A DNA stretch of 64,000 nt, taken from NCBI GenBank assembly GCA_018873245.2, contig JAEMBT020000007.1:5797129-5861128 (forward strand), written 5' to 3'. Made by a program: the position numbers and the translations under genes. Of this stretch, positions 44,101 through 59,800 are shown in pieces; the stretch's first letter is position 1; every line of letters begins with the position of its first letter. This DNA comes from Archegozetes longisetosus (lineage: Eukaryota; Arthropoda; Arachnida; Sarcoptiformes; Trhypochthoniidae). The notes beneath the pieces are model-generated. The model did not search any database and was not told the DNA's origin. It saw nothing but the letters and a program-made list of their open reading frames with translations.

Positions 44101-47100
44101 TAATCATAGTTTTCAAGCATATTTAGATTTTGAAGCAATTTACTCTCATATTATCTCGTGATTCCTATCTTTTAGCGATAAGAATCAGAGTCTCATTAAA
44201 GTTTTCTGTAATTCGATAACTTTTGTACAGATGAAAACAGTAAGTTTGGTAACCGTAGTCTAATGCTCAAGTATTGAAAACATTTTCAATAAAACCTCTC
44301 GAACTTAATCATACACTTAAGTGGTCTAAAAACTACTTAACTAATGTGAACGTTAGATAGACTTTACTGTAGCTGGTGTGTTATCCCAATACGAATTGAC
44401 AGAAATGTTCTAACATATGAATATTTTATCATAAATTATAATGACATTGAAAAGTAAAGGACTTACTATCAAGCTTTAGTATCATAATTGGTTAAAAATG
44501 CTTAAAATAACAAACTTTGCAAACGTTTTATTTGATTTTACTATTGATTGAACTTAGCTTGTCTCTAAAACAAGTTACTGCGCGAACAGTTAATAGAGAG
44601 ACAATAAAGTTGATAAAGAACTAGAATGAGTGTTAATAAATGGTGGATAAAGTAAATTACCTGTAATTCATTCTCTAAAATGGCTCTATTCTGCTCAATG
44701 ACGGCATTAAGAAAAAGTGACGATAACACCGATTGCTTACGTGTTGCATAATATCTCACGTCAACTATTGGCGGTATTTCCTCTCTTTGGACAACACTAA
44801 AGATTTCTATTGTATCGCAACGTATTAAACGCCTAAAAGAGTCTTTCATTTTTTCGTACAAACTTTTGATTTGTTGTTTTGTTCTCCAATTCCATATAGA
44901 TATGAATTGAAGTGCAGTTATTCCCGTTATTCTAACAGATCCTGAGTTCAAAACCTTTTCGTATTCTATTTCATTCACTTGTATCCAAACATTTGAGTGA
45001 ACTTCCTGTTGATGTTTTCGGTCAAAAACTGTGAATTTGAGCTCATAACCACCTTTAGATATATTTCTCATACTAATCATTCCTGTCTCAGGATCTAATT
45101 CAAAGTTTGGGTCAGAAATTTGATTAAACCAATAAAATGATTTGTCGTTTAGGTCCCAATCGTCGTCATCGTCGACATTAATTCTTCCGATTTGAGTCAA
45201 TTGTTGTCTTTGACCTTTGGAGTGAATTTTTTCGTTCGTACTTTTAATATAAAAAAGAGTAATCTTTTTCCAACCGTCTCTCATAGTATTGTCATTAATG
45301 TCTCCAATAATTACAGTCAATGTATTGGTTGAAGTTTGTGCCGGAAATCCGCTGTCTTTTATCACAATCGGTAACAAATACTCTTTTTCTACTTCTCTGT
45401 CAAAAGTGGTTCGTGAATAAACGATTGCTTTTCCATCTTTGGTGTGATCGTGTTGTACTTTAAAACTATCGCGAATCACATCTGAAGCCATTGGATCTAG
45501 TCTGAAGGTAAAGGGCGGTCCGTTTCCTAATTCATTCAAAGTTTCATCAAATAATTCATTAAAGTTTAGAAATTTTTCTTAAATCAGCTCTTATAGCTTT
45601 AAATAAATAAATCAAAGTAATGAAACCTTTTGTCTTGTCGTCTAAGTCATAGGCAAAAATTTCTGCGACTTTCTGTGGCGGAGTGTTTTCTAAAATGACA
45701 GGTAAGTAACTGTTGAGCAAATTCGGTGCGTTATCGTTCACGTCGTCCACAGTTATGGTTAGGGTTGCAGTCGATGACTTCGGTGGATTTCCGTCATCAG
45801 TTGCCACAACCAATATTCTGTGCTTAGTTTGTCTTTCTCGATCTAAAGGTCTTTGAAGTCTTACGATTCCATTCGAATCAATTTTGAATTGTCGGCGTTT
45901 ATCACTTTCACGCAATATCTCATAACTAACTGTTGAGAGCCCGCTCTGATCGGCATCCGTTGCGTGAAATTTAGTTATAATAGAACCGAGTTTTGTGTCT
46001 TCAGCCACAGAAATATCAATATTTGATTTGACGAATTGTGGTTCATTATCGTTAATGTCTCGTAAGCGAACATGAATTACACAGTAATCCGTATGATATG
46101 TATCACTAAAGTTTGATCCGTTATCACTCACACCAATCGTTAAATTGATATTTCTTTGACTAACATTTTCATAATCTAATGGTTTAATCACTCGAAGCGA
46201 AGCGCTCGCATCAGAGTTTGCAGTCAATGAAAAATATTCTGAGTTTTTATTGTTATCAACTATTTTAAAAAAAAAATTATTTGATTCAAACAAATCAGAA
46301 TCAGTTACAGTGACTATAAGTATAGGCATTTGTGGTATCAACGATAGTTCACTATTGTTTTTTGTGTCCATCTCATCGATTTCAACAAACCACTCATGTT
46401 TACTGAACTTTGGCGGCATATCATTCACATCAATCACTTGTATTGTCACAATTGTTGTTGCCTTAAAAAAAAGACAAACGAAAGCAAAAAGTTTAGTTTA
46501 TCTCATTGATCGCTACATCGATTTTGATTTAGCTAAGTTGTGAGCGGACAAGACTTGGAGTAAGAAAGTAGATTTGAATAGACTTACCTTAAGCCCATCG
46601 CCATCACTGGCAATCACTTTGATCTTATATTGAGCGTGTGATTCTCTATCGAGACAACAAACATCAGTAGTAATGACACCCGTTTGCGAATCAATCGCAA
46701 ATATCAACTCTCCATTATCATTAACTTGATTATCTTCAATATTATACGTAATCCTAGCATTTGACCCGTCAAACGGATCGTCCACATCAATAGCAGTTAA
46801 TGTTATGATATACTGACCAATTGTTCCGTTCTCTGTCACGTTTGCCGAGTAATGCTTGTGTGCAAAGAACGGTGCGTTATCATTGATGTCTTTCAGGTTG
46901 ACGATTACATCCGCATAACCTACTAATTCTCGAGTTTTGGCTTCTTCCGCAAAAACCGATAACTTCCATTGAGGTCTTCCAAATGGCAAATCCCGATCGA
47001 GTGCACGCAAGGCGTATATTTCACCTGATGTTGAATTTATGCCGAATAAACTTCTTGAGAGATTTTTCAAATCTACTCCATGTCCCGAAACTGTATAGAA

Positions 47101-47792
47101 TACATCCTTAATTTGGTATTTCTCATCACTCACTGTCACCTTAACAGAGATTTTCGTAAAAAAGTTCATTTAGTTTGAAATATGGAAATAGTCTCTCATT
47201 TAAAACTGAACTCAAATTTCAAAACTATAAGACACTTAAAAATCTATAAAATTTTGAAATGTTTGAGAGTTTTCGATTATTAACCTACAATGGTTTCATC
47301 AAATCTATCGACGAAAAATTTCGATTAATTAATTATTACAACAAAGTATTGACAACTTCGATTGCTTTTTCATGAATCAAATACAAAAAAGCTGAATTTG
47401 ATCACAAGCTTCTTCTTTCAAGCTACTTTTTGATATTAAGATCCTTTTTGAGTTTTAAATGTGAAGTAATAAAAATGAAGTTCAAAACCTTATGTGTATA
47501 TCAGAGAATAATACCGTTAATATCCTATTTTTTATAATTGTTGTCATCTATATACTTAAAAAGATGTGACGAAAAAAAAATACGAACTTTAATACAATTG
47601 TATGAGAAGTACTGTTCGAGAAACAGCTGCACTCAATTGTGTACTGATGCAAAAAACTTACATTTCACTGCTATATACTTTATTTCTCTATTTAATGCAG
47701 ATGTTACGATTGTTACGATTATTTGTCAACTAATGTATTTCAAACTTCACTTAAAAAACTAAATCTAATTTTCACTCGATAGAAAATGCTTT

Positions 47793-47834
<42 letters not shown>

Positions 47835-50800
47835 GTACTAACTCAACAATGAATAGACGCTTAAGTGATTGTGACAACAGTTTTCAGTCAGAAAAGTAAA
47901 TTACTGCCAACAAAAAGGCTAACATTAAACATAAAAATCTAATCATTAACTGTCTTTAGCAGATTATCATAACATTTACCAGACTTTGAAATTCAATAGT
48001 AAACTAATATGTTGTCTTTGAATTGATGTAGAGAACAATAGTTTTTTAATGTAATATTGATAAAGAAAACGTTAATTTATTATTGAATGTACTGTGAGAG
48101 AGAAGAATCTGATTGGAACGTTTTTTCTAACATATTAACTTAAGCAAATTTAAAGAATTGAATAACTGCTCGGAGTTAGCATTGATTTTTTGTGAAGCAG
48201 TCATCAAAACGTAATAGCTTTGATGCTGAGAACTTTTCTGAAACGCTCCTCACACTTAACTCGCGCTTAAGTGCCTTACACTTTGCCATCATTTATCAAT
48301 GCACATAATGCCAGGATTCAGATTATATGTTAGTTATAATGATGCGAATATTAAATCCCAGATAATCTCTTTTTCATGCTCTAACCTGTAGTAGTCTTTT
48401 AGGCAGATATCTATCATCTTCTTCCATGATTTCAATCTCAAAAGTAGGGCGACTCTGCGATGCAATGTTTTGATCATCACTAAAATGAAACCTCGTATGA
48501 CTGCTATTTTCGTTGGACACAACACGATATTTGTACTGAAACAGAAAAAATGATAACAATCATCAAATAAATTGCATTTAACAACATTATGTACCATCTA
48601 AAATGTAACTGAACTCATGCTAAACTTAGTTTTCAAATAAGTTTTCAAATCAAATTCAGTTTGAGCACTCTCGAGACGACTTTAGTTTATACTATCTCTA
48701 AACTAAATACTAAAATAAGAACTTTTTCCACAGAAGTATGAGCAAAGACTTGAAATTACGAATTGGTTAAGAAATTTCTATCGACTTTTGTTTCAGTTTA
48801 ACAAATGCATGAATAAATTTATGGGCTTTTATTGATTTTGAAGAAGCGCAATTCTAGAAACGATTGCACATCATATGCATGAAGAGACACAATTCCAGAA
48901 TTATTGCTTATCGAAATGTGAGAAAAACACTGAATTTCATGCAACTTATAAATAATAAACCTTAGATTTACTTCTTTTATAAATGTATCCTTTGTTGATG
49001 TTGCCTGGGATCTGTTCTTTAGTATATCACTAGTTGTTGGCTGCTTCGACAGTCCATAACGTCTTCGTGTGACTAAAAATAGCATAAAATTAATATTTAT
49101 TAAACGTAATATATTATTAATTCATGTCAGATTCTGTCTATTATTCTGTTTGTAAATATCAAACGAAAGACTATGAATAAAAATTATTGTTTCTAAAAGT
49201 ATTTTTAAATATTCACTCATTAATCATTGAAAAAGTTGTTCATTATATTAACACATCGCCTTAAGAGTGCCACAAAGCGCCATTTATAATGCTATTTCAA
49301 ATAGAGATAGGACTTTATAGCATTTTCAAAACCATATATTATAAGCTTTCTGTTGATCACTTAATATTCTGTTGAATCTATTGTGATATTGTGTCACATT
49401 TGATTCAATGCTGGTTGTGCTCAATAAGTCAAAATATTTTTGATAGTCTTTGAATTTTGATTTAGCTCACTTATCACTTTGAAAAATTAAATCACTGACT
49501 GAGAAAATCAATCGAATAATGTTGCAAATTATATGACAGTAACCAAAAATTGTAACTTAATCCTTTATTTAAGTATAACAAATCGACATTTCTTTTGAAA
49601 TGTACTTTCGTTCAGTACAAATGATTTTCAATAATAAAACTGATAGAATTACTTCTATACTCTGAAGGGTTCAGTTCATGAGCTCTAAAAGCTACAAAAG
49701 AAGCTGAATTTTCACGTCGAAGTAACGACACATTTCCTACTATAAAAAGCAGTCAAACTTAAACTTCAGATCTATTACGTCTAATGCAAATTGAATGCTA
49801 TAATTAGCTCAAAAGTTTGTTAATCCGTTATCTGAACTTTTTATACTAAATAGTTTTAATGAGATAATTAGCTTTAGGGTAATTTTTTCAATTAAAGATT
49901 TTGTATAAAAGGGCTATAAATCATGTCAGAAAATTGACATGAAGTCAAGATTTGTAAGCATAAAATTTTATAACAAATTTTTTGCATTTGATGAAAAAAA
50001 TACGACATTTATTTGTTGGCTTATATAAATTGAACCTAATATTTGTTGTGGTACTTTCTGGTGCAAAGCTCGGTTTGAGATCAAATATAGATATGTCGTT
50101 TAAGGTAATGAAGTATCAAATAATTTTCATTTGCATTATGGCTTTTTTCAATAAAAGCTTGCGAGAAACACAAATAAGAAAACTCAATGCCGAGTATTAG
50201 ATGTCATCATCATTTCAATTGATTCCTAGTATCTTATGACAGTTCAATCTATAAAATTTCAAATCATAGGCATGTCTCTGAAGATGTGGAGCTGAATATA
50301 GTCTATAAAAGCAAAAGAAATCGTTAACTCAATCGTAACAATGGCTTAGATTTTCAAATTTATATATAGAATGAATAGCAATAAGTTTATAATAGGAATA
50401 AAACAGCATATTTCTATACTAAACCCTAGCATCGAACTTAGTCTGCAAAATATTTCAACTTTTATTGATGAAGCAGTGCTATTATAATGCATGAGACAAT
50501 TTTGTTATTGATGACTTAATAAATAATTAAGTCAACAAATTCCAGTGAAAAAATCAACGCTTAATAGATTCTGATCCTATTATTATTCTGTACACGAGAA
50601 CAGCAAATCTTGAAGCGTAACAAAATCGCTTTTTAGATTCATTGTGTAAAATCAATTTGAATGATAATACTTTTTATTTTGTCCAATAGAAATCGTTCAG
50701 TAAAATAAGGTTCAGGCATTTCTGCATTTCCGTTCATCCAAATGTCAACTTTTTCTTACGGAATATTCTATTGAGTTAGTTTTGGAAACAAGTCTACATA

Positions 50801-53800
50801 AATCAATTTTATTAATATAATTTACTCTATGTTTCAAACCTGTCCCTGTAGAATAAATGCTAATTAAATTGTGTTTCATCGTCTCAAAATTTATTCAATA
50901 ACAGATAATTCAGATGTTCAGATAAATAAGCACCACAACAATTCATAAAATAAAAGTTCTAATCAATTTAAGGTTAAGCTCAGGTCCTTCATTTGGATTC
51001 TATGTTAACCCAAATTCCCTTTTTCTAACTTTTTTGCATAAAATCTATTCTATTCTGAAGATTAATTTTTTCAATTCCTCTCTTTAAAACTTTGTGGTGA
51101 CAAATGTCTGAATTGATTAGAGTTTTATAGCAAATGTTTTTATGCTTCATTTAGAAATTAAGTTTTTATATATAGCGTATAAATCAGACTTACATTCCTC
51201 ATGCTCTTTAGATGACATAGTGGTCAGACTGAGTTGATTGTTCTTATTGACTATTAGTTTAGTTTCACTATTGTTGGCTTGATCAATAGCAGACATATTG
51301 TATACCAGAGTCTCGTTTTTATCTCCAATTCCTATTCTGATATATTTGGTGACTGTAATAATTGAAACAAATTTATCATTACTTCAATGTTGTGGTATTT
51401 CATCGAAAATTCATGAATATATTAAACTTTCAGAGAATAAAAGTTGAACAAAAGTTTATTCTGAATTATACTCAGTGGTAAAACCAGTAAGGACCGAGGG
51501 CGCACAAACGCCCTTAATTCAAATTTGAAGCTAACCTCATATAGAAGATACATATTTCTGAATGTAAAATTATGTTAATTTGTTGTAATAATTGCAGCAA
51601 AACAGAGCGAAAATAGATTATAATTCAAGTTTAAAAGTATTACACATTAGGTTTTAATGAAAAAAGTATACATTTAGTCAAAATCAATATGTTGTGTCTG
51701 CTTCCCTTTGAATTTCGGCTCTGTGTACCCTGCTCGAAATTGCTGAATCCACTATTGGTTATTATTAGGATAAGTACTTTATTATGTTATATAATTCATA
51801 ACGGAATGTCATTTGAGGAAATTTATAGGACAATAATAAGCAAAATAATGCATTATTAAATACCAACAGTAAATCCGATGCGACCTTTTTTATTACGAGA
51901 ATTACGTTTACCATTCAGATATTAAGTAATAAATTTATATAGATACGGTTGCTCTTTATTTTACTCAAATTCTTGTATTCGGTGAACGACCGATTTTCTC
52001 AAAACAAAGTCTGGAGTTTTGATCAATTATGAAACTTAGCTTTTGAAAAGTTATATATTGAATTGAGAGAGTTTTCGTATTAATATAAATAATCTCTAAC
52101 TTAGTGTACACATATCTCTATAAACCTATTCTATAAACTCTGAAGCGACAACTCATAAATCAAAGATATGAGAAAAATTCATTGATTGATTGATGGTTCT
52201 CGTGAGGTTTATTGTGATTCATGCGAAGACAATTAGTGAACATTCATTATAGTTATGATAAATAGATTTTGACTTTAGCAAAATATTGCGCTCGTATGTA
52301 GATTTCTCGCATAAAATCACTTTTTTGAAAAACAATTAATTCAAGACCGATAACTATCCATTTTGGGCTTTCATTCAAATCTACAAAAGCCTAAAATTCA
52401 ATAAGTATTCGGTGAAACAAAACGATTATCAGCTGACTTGAAGTTTGTCGAAAAATAGCTGACTGTGAGATTTAGAGAAAAAATTTATCCTCGAATCGGA
52501 ATCGATATGATACTCATGAATGTAAAACTTTTTCAATCGGAAAAGTTGTAAAACGATCGAATAAAAAATTGCAATAAAATCCGATAACTGTATCTTCGTT
52601 TGGTCTAAAATAACTGCATGTGATCTAAATTACTGTTCGACTTGCCTTTAGACAAAAGCTTAGGGAAAATTTGCGCTCAAACACTAAATTACTATTAAAT
52701 GACGACACAGTACAGGCATTTGGGAAGAGATGCTTAACTTCTTAACAGGAGAGAAACGCTTAGATTGGATGGAATGAAAGAATAGTTTTTGGTATGAATG
52801 TTGCAATATATATACAATATATTACGATAGTATTGCTAAAAATCGATTGCTCAAACGCAATCCTTTAAAGACTTATACACAGAGTGCAACTATGCAACAA
52901 TTAAGTAGAAATAGTAAAGCACTTCCTAAGTGTTCAATTTGGCTTTCATTATTCCACTAGTATTCAACTGAATTACACTCCTTCTCGACATTAAATCAAA
53001 TACTCTATTACTGTGTCTTTAATTAATCTTGAGTTAGTTGTCTGACAATTTTAGACATATAGTTACCAAGTAGTTAATATTAGATAAAAATAATTAACAA
53101 TCAAAAGCATAACATATTGTACAGTTTTGGTTTGTACAACCATTCGAGTGAAGTTAATCTTAATAACCGAGAGCTAGAAAAGAAGAACGTATTGCTTTTT
53201 GCAATAGGTTTGGTGAGCATAACAACTTACCCAAAAGATTACTTATGCTCTATAGATTACTTTTATTCAATTTGCTCATTCAATCAAGTTTTACCCTTAA
53301 TCGCAATCACTCCAATCCTACTTTTACAACATATTGCTTAATAAAATCCATAGAAAACATGTTTCATTCATATTCAATTTCAAATAAGAAATATTGACCG
53401 ATAAAACTCTCTTTTATTGTCCTCAGATAAATTCGATAAATTTTATAAATACATCGAGAGTAAGTTTTTAGAGTTCAATTTCCGCATTACACAGGTTTGC
53501 AAAATATTCTTCTTCAATAAAACATGTATTTGTAGATTGTATTTTGAGACGGTTCTAAAGTCCTTGGAATTGCTCTTTTTTCTATAATCTGCTTGATCAG
53601 TTAACCAGAAACGTTATAAAACTTTTACTCTATATTGTACTTGGTCTCTTCTCAAACACGACTTCATTTAATTAGCAGAAATATGACGCTTAGTTAATAA
53701 GACATTAGTTTTTCTTTAAAAAAAAAAAACTTAAAATGTGTTGCAGTGTCGTAAAGTGTTTGTCGAAAACTCGACTTTTCTTTATAAATATTTGACATAT

Positions 53801-56800
53801 ACTATGAACAAAAAGTTTGATTTGTGAGAATCACTAGAAGTCATACATTTCTAAATAAGACTTAATTTAATTATTCATTAGCTTCTAAAACCCATTAAAT
53901 TGATCAGAACTAATGGATAAAACTTCATAATAACCTCCGCAGATCTTGGAAACTAGATTAAAGCAAAATTTTTTGTTAAAGCTTTACTCGAAAAACTTTG
54001 TCAAGGATTGACGTGCATTCAAATGAATTCACATAAGGTAAGATAAACTGCTTGAAGTGCTCTTTTTTACACATATAATCATATCATTATGAACTATGGA
54101 AAATATACTGAAAAGAAATGAAAAAAGAGTTTTATCTGAACTTATCGCTCTATTTTCTAGTACATTACGCGTAAAGTGAAAATTGCATCAAGTTTTTGCT
54201 TATTTGATTTATACCTGTATTTGTAATGAGAATATTTGCATATTATTCAAAACATGTGATTTATATCGAAAAAGAATTTCAATTTTCAGAATTTCAATTT
54301 TCAAACGAACATAGTTTAAGATTGCGTAACATTTTACCATAGAAAATAACAACTCTAATGTGTCCAATTTTCAAACTTAAAGAATGCTCACAAAGCAGAC
54401 TGAAGTTAATTCTGATAAAAGACACTAAAAATGTTCGAAAGCGTTGTAAACTGTTTGATCTATTAAAGAAAAACGAGAACTGATTGAAAAATCTTGTTTC
54501 TAATTTTGGGTATATCTAAAGTTCTCGCTGTCTTAAGAATTAATTTGTTAAGACTTGTCTTATAACAATGAACATTTACACTCTCCGAGTTGAACTTATT
54601 CTCAAAGCGATATACTTTTGCTATGCCTTCTCGGGTATTTGGAGTTTAATTTATTTTAATTGGATATAAATTTTTAAGTATTTATTTTATATCCGATTAC
54701 TCGAAAAAGTTATCTGAAAAAGTTATCTGAATAGGAAGTTTTCAATCTTTTTGTAGGAAATACGTAAAAAGAGAGATTAGGACACAGCCAATAACTTGTC
54801 GGGTAGTTATATTGGAAAATAATGTCTCGGAACAGTGTTTGCTTTTGTCCTAATGTTCGTCTGTTCTCTCCGTCATAAGAAAACAAAAGAATCTGGAGTT
54901 AGAAAACTTCAATACTTTGAGTAAACTTGAGTTGAAAACACTCATCAGAAGTCGTTTATAGTTAGCTAAGAAATTGAGTTTACTTAGTCTAAAATAAACA
55001 ATTGAACAATCAAATTGTTATCCTATATATCTGTACGTCTTATATCTGTACGTTGACTAAATGTTGAGACAAAAAATTTCTGTGAAACCGAGCTTTTTGT
55101 CAAACAAACGTAACACAAAACTAAGTACTGTTAGGCTAAAGAGTGAGTTTATAATTAGAAAAATCGCTCTTAATCGCAATGCAACTAATTCCTTTAATTG
55201 TTTGACTTTCAAAATAACGACTATTCCATTTGATAGCAACCGTATAAGCGTTTTGTAGTCAATTCTACAAAATTACTTCGAACTAAAAACAAACATAACT
55301 TAATCGTCTAATGAGTCGTTTGTTTTAAATTTACGAATAGACCAAACATACTGTCGGATAATTATTAGTTATTTTGTCAATTAACTTCAATTTATTGGCT
55401 AATGCGAATCCAGCTGAAAAATTCTACATCCAGAATCCAGCTGAAAATTCTACATCCAGAATCCAGCTGAAAATTCTACATCCAAACAGTTTTTCAGTTT
55501 TATCCGAATGATTAATTTCAATCTAAACTAAACTTTACTGATTTCTAACCTAACGTTTTCGACGTCATCGTTATATCGATTTCTGTTTGTCTGAAAGAAG
55601 TGCTAATACGAGAAAACATTATTGGCTATTATTTATCTGAACTAAAATTAAGTTTAAATCTAGCGACTTGAGAGTTGTGTAAGTTTAAAGTTGAGTTTGA
55701 AATTAATCAATTACTCTTCATTTATATTGAACTTTTTTCCAACTCAAGTGAGAATCGGTCAGAAATGCGGAATAAATGCTTGCAATTTAAACTATTTACC
55801 GGTTTTAACTCGAAAAACCTAATATAAATAAGAATATAGGCGCTTCTTATGTTAGGCAAAGTATAAGTACGAGCGCTACACTATAGCACTACACTATTTC
55901 CTTTTATTTAGTGTGTGCTTGTCTGTGATTTTACGCTTCGTTTCTCTACTGTCTTAAGTTTCTTGGCGAAGATAAATGTTTATATGTGGTACAGCTCTCA
56001 CTACATTATTCTCAAAAATAAGATTCTACTCTCCTCTACTTCCATTCTTGGGTCTATTGAATTCGTTTCTAAATATTTTTTCCATTTTTTCTTTCAAATA
56101 TTTTCTGACAAACATTCTGCTCCAAAAGTTCGTCAATCTTTCGGTATATCAATACTATATTTATGGCTAAATAAAATTTCGAGAATTCAACTTTTCTGCT
56201 TATCTGCTTAATATCACGTAAACTATAGATTATACACTAAAACTTAACTTAACTTTTTTGCTGAAAATTTTGATCAAACCAATTCTCTTAGAATATCGGA
56301 GTTAATGATAATTTGTCTAAAAGAATTAGCGCAAGAATAATAATAGATTGTTTGAAAGCCAAAATCGATTATAAAAATAATGTTAAGAATTGAGAAGCGA
56401 CTAGAAAAAAATGGAAAAAATAAACCGAATACTTGATTTTGATGGGTAAAACTAGATTGAAAGTTGTTTGAATCTATTTTATTCTTGCCATATGTAGATA
56501 AATTACCTTCCAAAATAACTTTGAATTTTCTTAGGGCTTACATTGACTGCGGTGTAAAAGTGTTTAAAAGATATAATAGTATTAATAGCTTTAGGGATCG
56601 AAAAGCTTTTTATCCGATCTCTAAATTTTATTAACCATCAATACAATACTGTTCAAAACTTATAAAAGATTTTCGACACAAAAATATTGTTGAGAAGTTA
56701 GATTTGAAGTGCACAAAAAATCGAGTTGCGAACAAAGTCGATTGAGATATCAAGTTTGGAATTAAGAAAAGCTTTCCAATAAACTTATGTTTCACTGAAC

Positions 56801-59800
56801 TCAATTTCACTTAATGATAAAGTCTATCAAATTATTCTCAACATAACCTATCAATGGTTTTTTGTGATATTTTCAACCTTTTCTTAACCAATAAAGTTTT
56901 ACTACGTTTTCAAATCTATATTAGTCCCTAAATACTGATTTATTGATCTTAATAGTAAATGAATTTATTAGATAATAACTGAATACTTGTTATACATTTA
57001 TGGGAAAAACATTCTGTGAGCAAACCATGCTACGTGTCACACTTTTATTATTGTTAGATTCTATCATAATATGTGAGATCTTGATATTCTAGATATAAAC
57101 CGTTATTAACTTATTGTATAGATTGTGTTCAAAATTAATCTTACTTTAGTCAAGTCAAAGTTACTGCAATAGCAGTAGCCACTGACCAAGCCAGTGGGAC
57201 TGACAGTGCACAGGCACCCTCATCTCAAACCTATGACTGAATACAAAATGTTTTATATTTTTCAATATGAAACTTTGCTGATTTGTCGTAACAATTGCTA
57301 CAAAATAAAGTAATAATAAATTATAGATCAAGCTTAAAACCATTACACAATAGGTTTGAACTGGAAAAGTACACAATCAAAATCAATATGATCGACTCTG
57401 AGTTTCGGACTTTGTGCATCCCGATGGAGATTTTCTAGCTTCGCCACTGGTAATAGCTTTATGAGATTGATTTTGCCCAAGAGTTTTCTCAGTCATAGAC
57501 ATAATACAAGATAATATTTATATTTATACTATATAAAAAAAGTAGAGGATTCTTTCAATGGAAATTTATTGATGCATAAGCTTTTTCTATAGAAAGTGAT
57601 AAACAGCTACTCGCTTACAAGATTAGTTGTAAAAAACTAATTATAACTGTAAGTACCAGTATAGCTTGTAATGAAAGTGATAACAAATTTGTATGCATTT
57701 CAGTGAAGCTTTGAATGCACTTTTCAATACAGTAGAGATGATTCGTAATGAAATTGAGTGAATTTGAAAACTTTTCATCTAATTATGAAAACTCACTTTA
57801 CTCTACTCAAGAGTGTATATATTCTACTAAATTTAATCTGAATATCATTCTAATAATTACAATGTTTAAATGTGAAATATTCATTTCAAATCACACATAT
57901 CTTCATTATTTCTATGATTTAGACAAAAAGATTAAGATTGAAAGAATCTAATACTGTACACACATTAATACTTTAAGCTTGAAATAAAGTTGCATTTTAT
58001 TTCTGATAATTAAATCCTAAATTAACTGAAAAGATTTGGTTGAAAACTTCTAAATAACGTCTAGCTTGTAATAAGGTAAAAAAGCAAATAAAAATCATTA
58101 AATGTTGAATCAAATGTTGTGGTGAACTGTTATAACCAAAGTGCAGACTTTCCGGATCGTCCGGAATTTTTTAATACATACAAATCGAATTAAAAAAGAC
58201 TTAAGAAACATCAACTAACTAATATTAAGAAAATTTTCAATTTCTACGCTCCGGAAAAATCCGGAATCTTTGATATCTCTGCAGAATTCCGGAATTTTCA
58301 ATTTTAATCTGGAAAAATACTTTTAATGAATTCATATATATTTAATTCTTAGGGTTAAAATATTTATTGTCAGATATGGTTAATCCATACACATATTTTA
58401 AGAAATAAGTAGCCTTAAGTTTACAAACAGGTTCATAACTAATTTAGTATTAGTTTATTCAGTACTTTTCTTTCATTTGAGTGTCTTTTCATTCATCTCT
58501 ATTCTATTCTCTAAAAGTGAATGTATATTTTCTATCATTTAAATAAAATTTCCGGAATTTGTCAATTTTTTAGTCCGGAAAGTCTCGACTCTGGTTATAA
58601 CGCATTGATTTGTAGGACAGGTCAATAAATGTTTTGTCACATAACATTTGAGAAGTTCTCATTGTTGTCAAAATGTCAATTCTTGGATCTCTTACCCGAA
58701 TAGAGAAATGAGTCGTATTTCATACGCGAACGTTGCTATAAAGATCCCAAAAAGATGTCCCAAAAAGATATCGAACACCATAAAGACTTTGAAAGTATTT
58801 TTCTCAGTAATCAATGAAAGAATAGCCAACAATAAACTAAATGCTACTAAACTCTATGATTGCAGAACAGAGGCTTTATGTCGCATAAATCTTAAGCAAT
58901 TAAACCAAGTAGTGATAACTCATTCAATTTTAATGCAATAATCTTCGGGTAAAAGAGTTTGTGTGACTTGCAAAAATTAAAATGATTAACAAAATTGATA
59001 GCACAGTACAATACAACATGGACTTTATCCCAGTTTATAGTCTCTCATTAAAAAACAATTTAAAATTCGCTATAAACTTAATGCTCGAAGTAAAATAACT
59101 TTTTGTATAAACCGTCCATAATTTTAAATTTTAATGCATTTCTCCTTCGAATGTATGAGTTTTGGACTTTTGCGTAGAGAAAGCTTTCTTATTCTGGCTC
59201 CTCTATCATTTACAATACTATAAATTGTAAAACACATAACAATATGGGTAATAAAAAATATAATATGTCATAATTTATTTAACGTCAAACAATGGGAGAA
59301 ATATTGCCAATGGTATTATTCAACATATAATTTACGGCTGAGAGAGTCTGATAGGTCTCAATTGCCTCTAGTTATATGTGTTGCAATTTTTTCAGATTCC
59401 GATACTTAATCAAAACCTGAGAAAAGTTCACAATTCGAGCGTTCTGCAAATATCCTTTCGATTGATGGCAATTATTAAGCAAAAGAATATTTGCTAAAGG
59501 CTTCTACTGTTTTAATTATTAAAATAAAACCTTCTGGTTTTGGGATAGTTATTGGTTGAGCAAAAGTTGTTTGTTATAAGTGCCAAAATGGTTTTTCATC
59601 TCACACCGTATTATTGCTCTTATTTTCATCTGAAACCCAATAAGAGCTAACAATACTCCGTATAAATAAGAAAAGACTCTTATATAACAATACTCTCGAT
59701 GTTTGGCTAAGTTTTTGTTTGAAATGGGGTTAATTCAGTCCGTTTTATTAATAGAGCCCAACAATGATAATAAGTTGGAGCACTTAAGGAAAGCTATTTT

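Noticed and set aside
45559..45626. C-terminal extension of the cadherin ORF past 45627
   Set aside because: Comparison with CadN shows the sequence resumes at GNGPPFTFRLDP. The donor at 45626 and acceptor at 45527 rejoin in phase, so the extension is intron.
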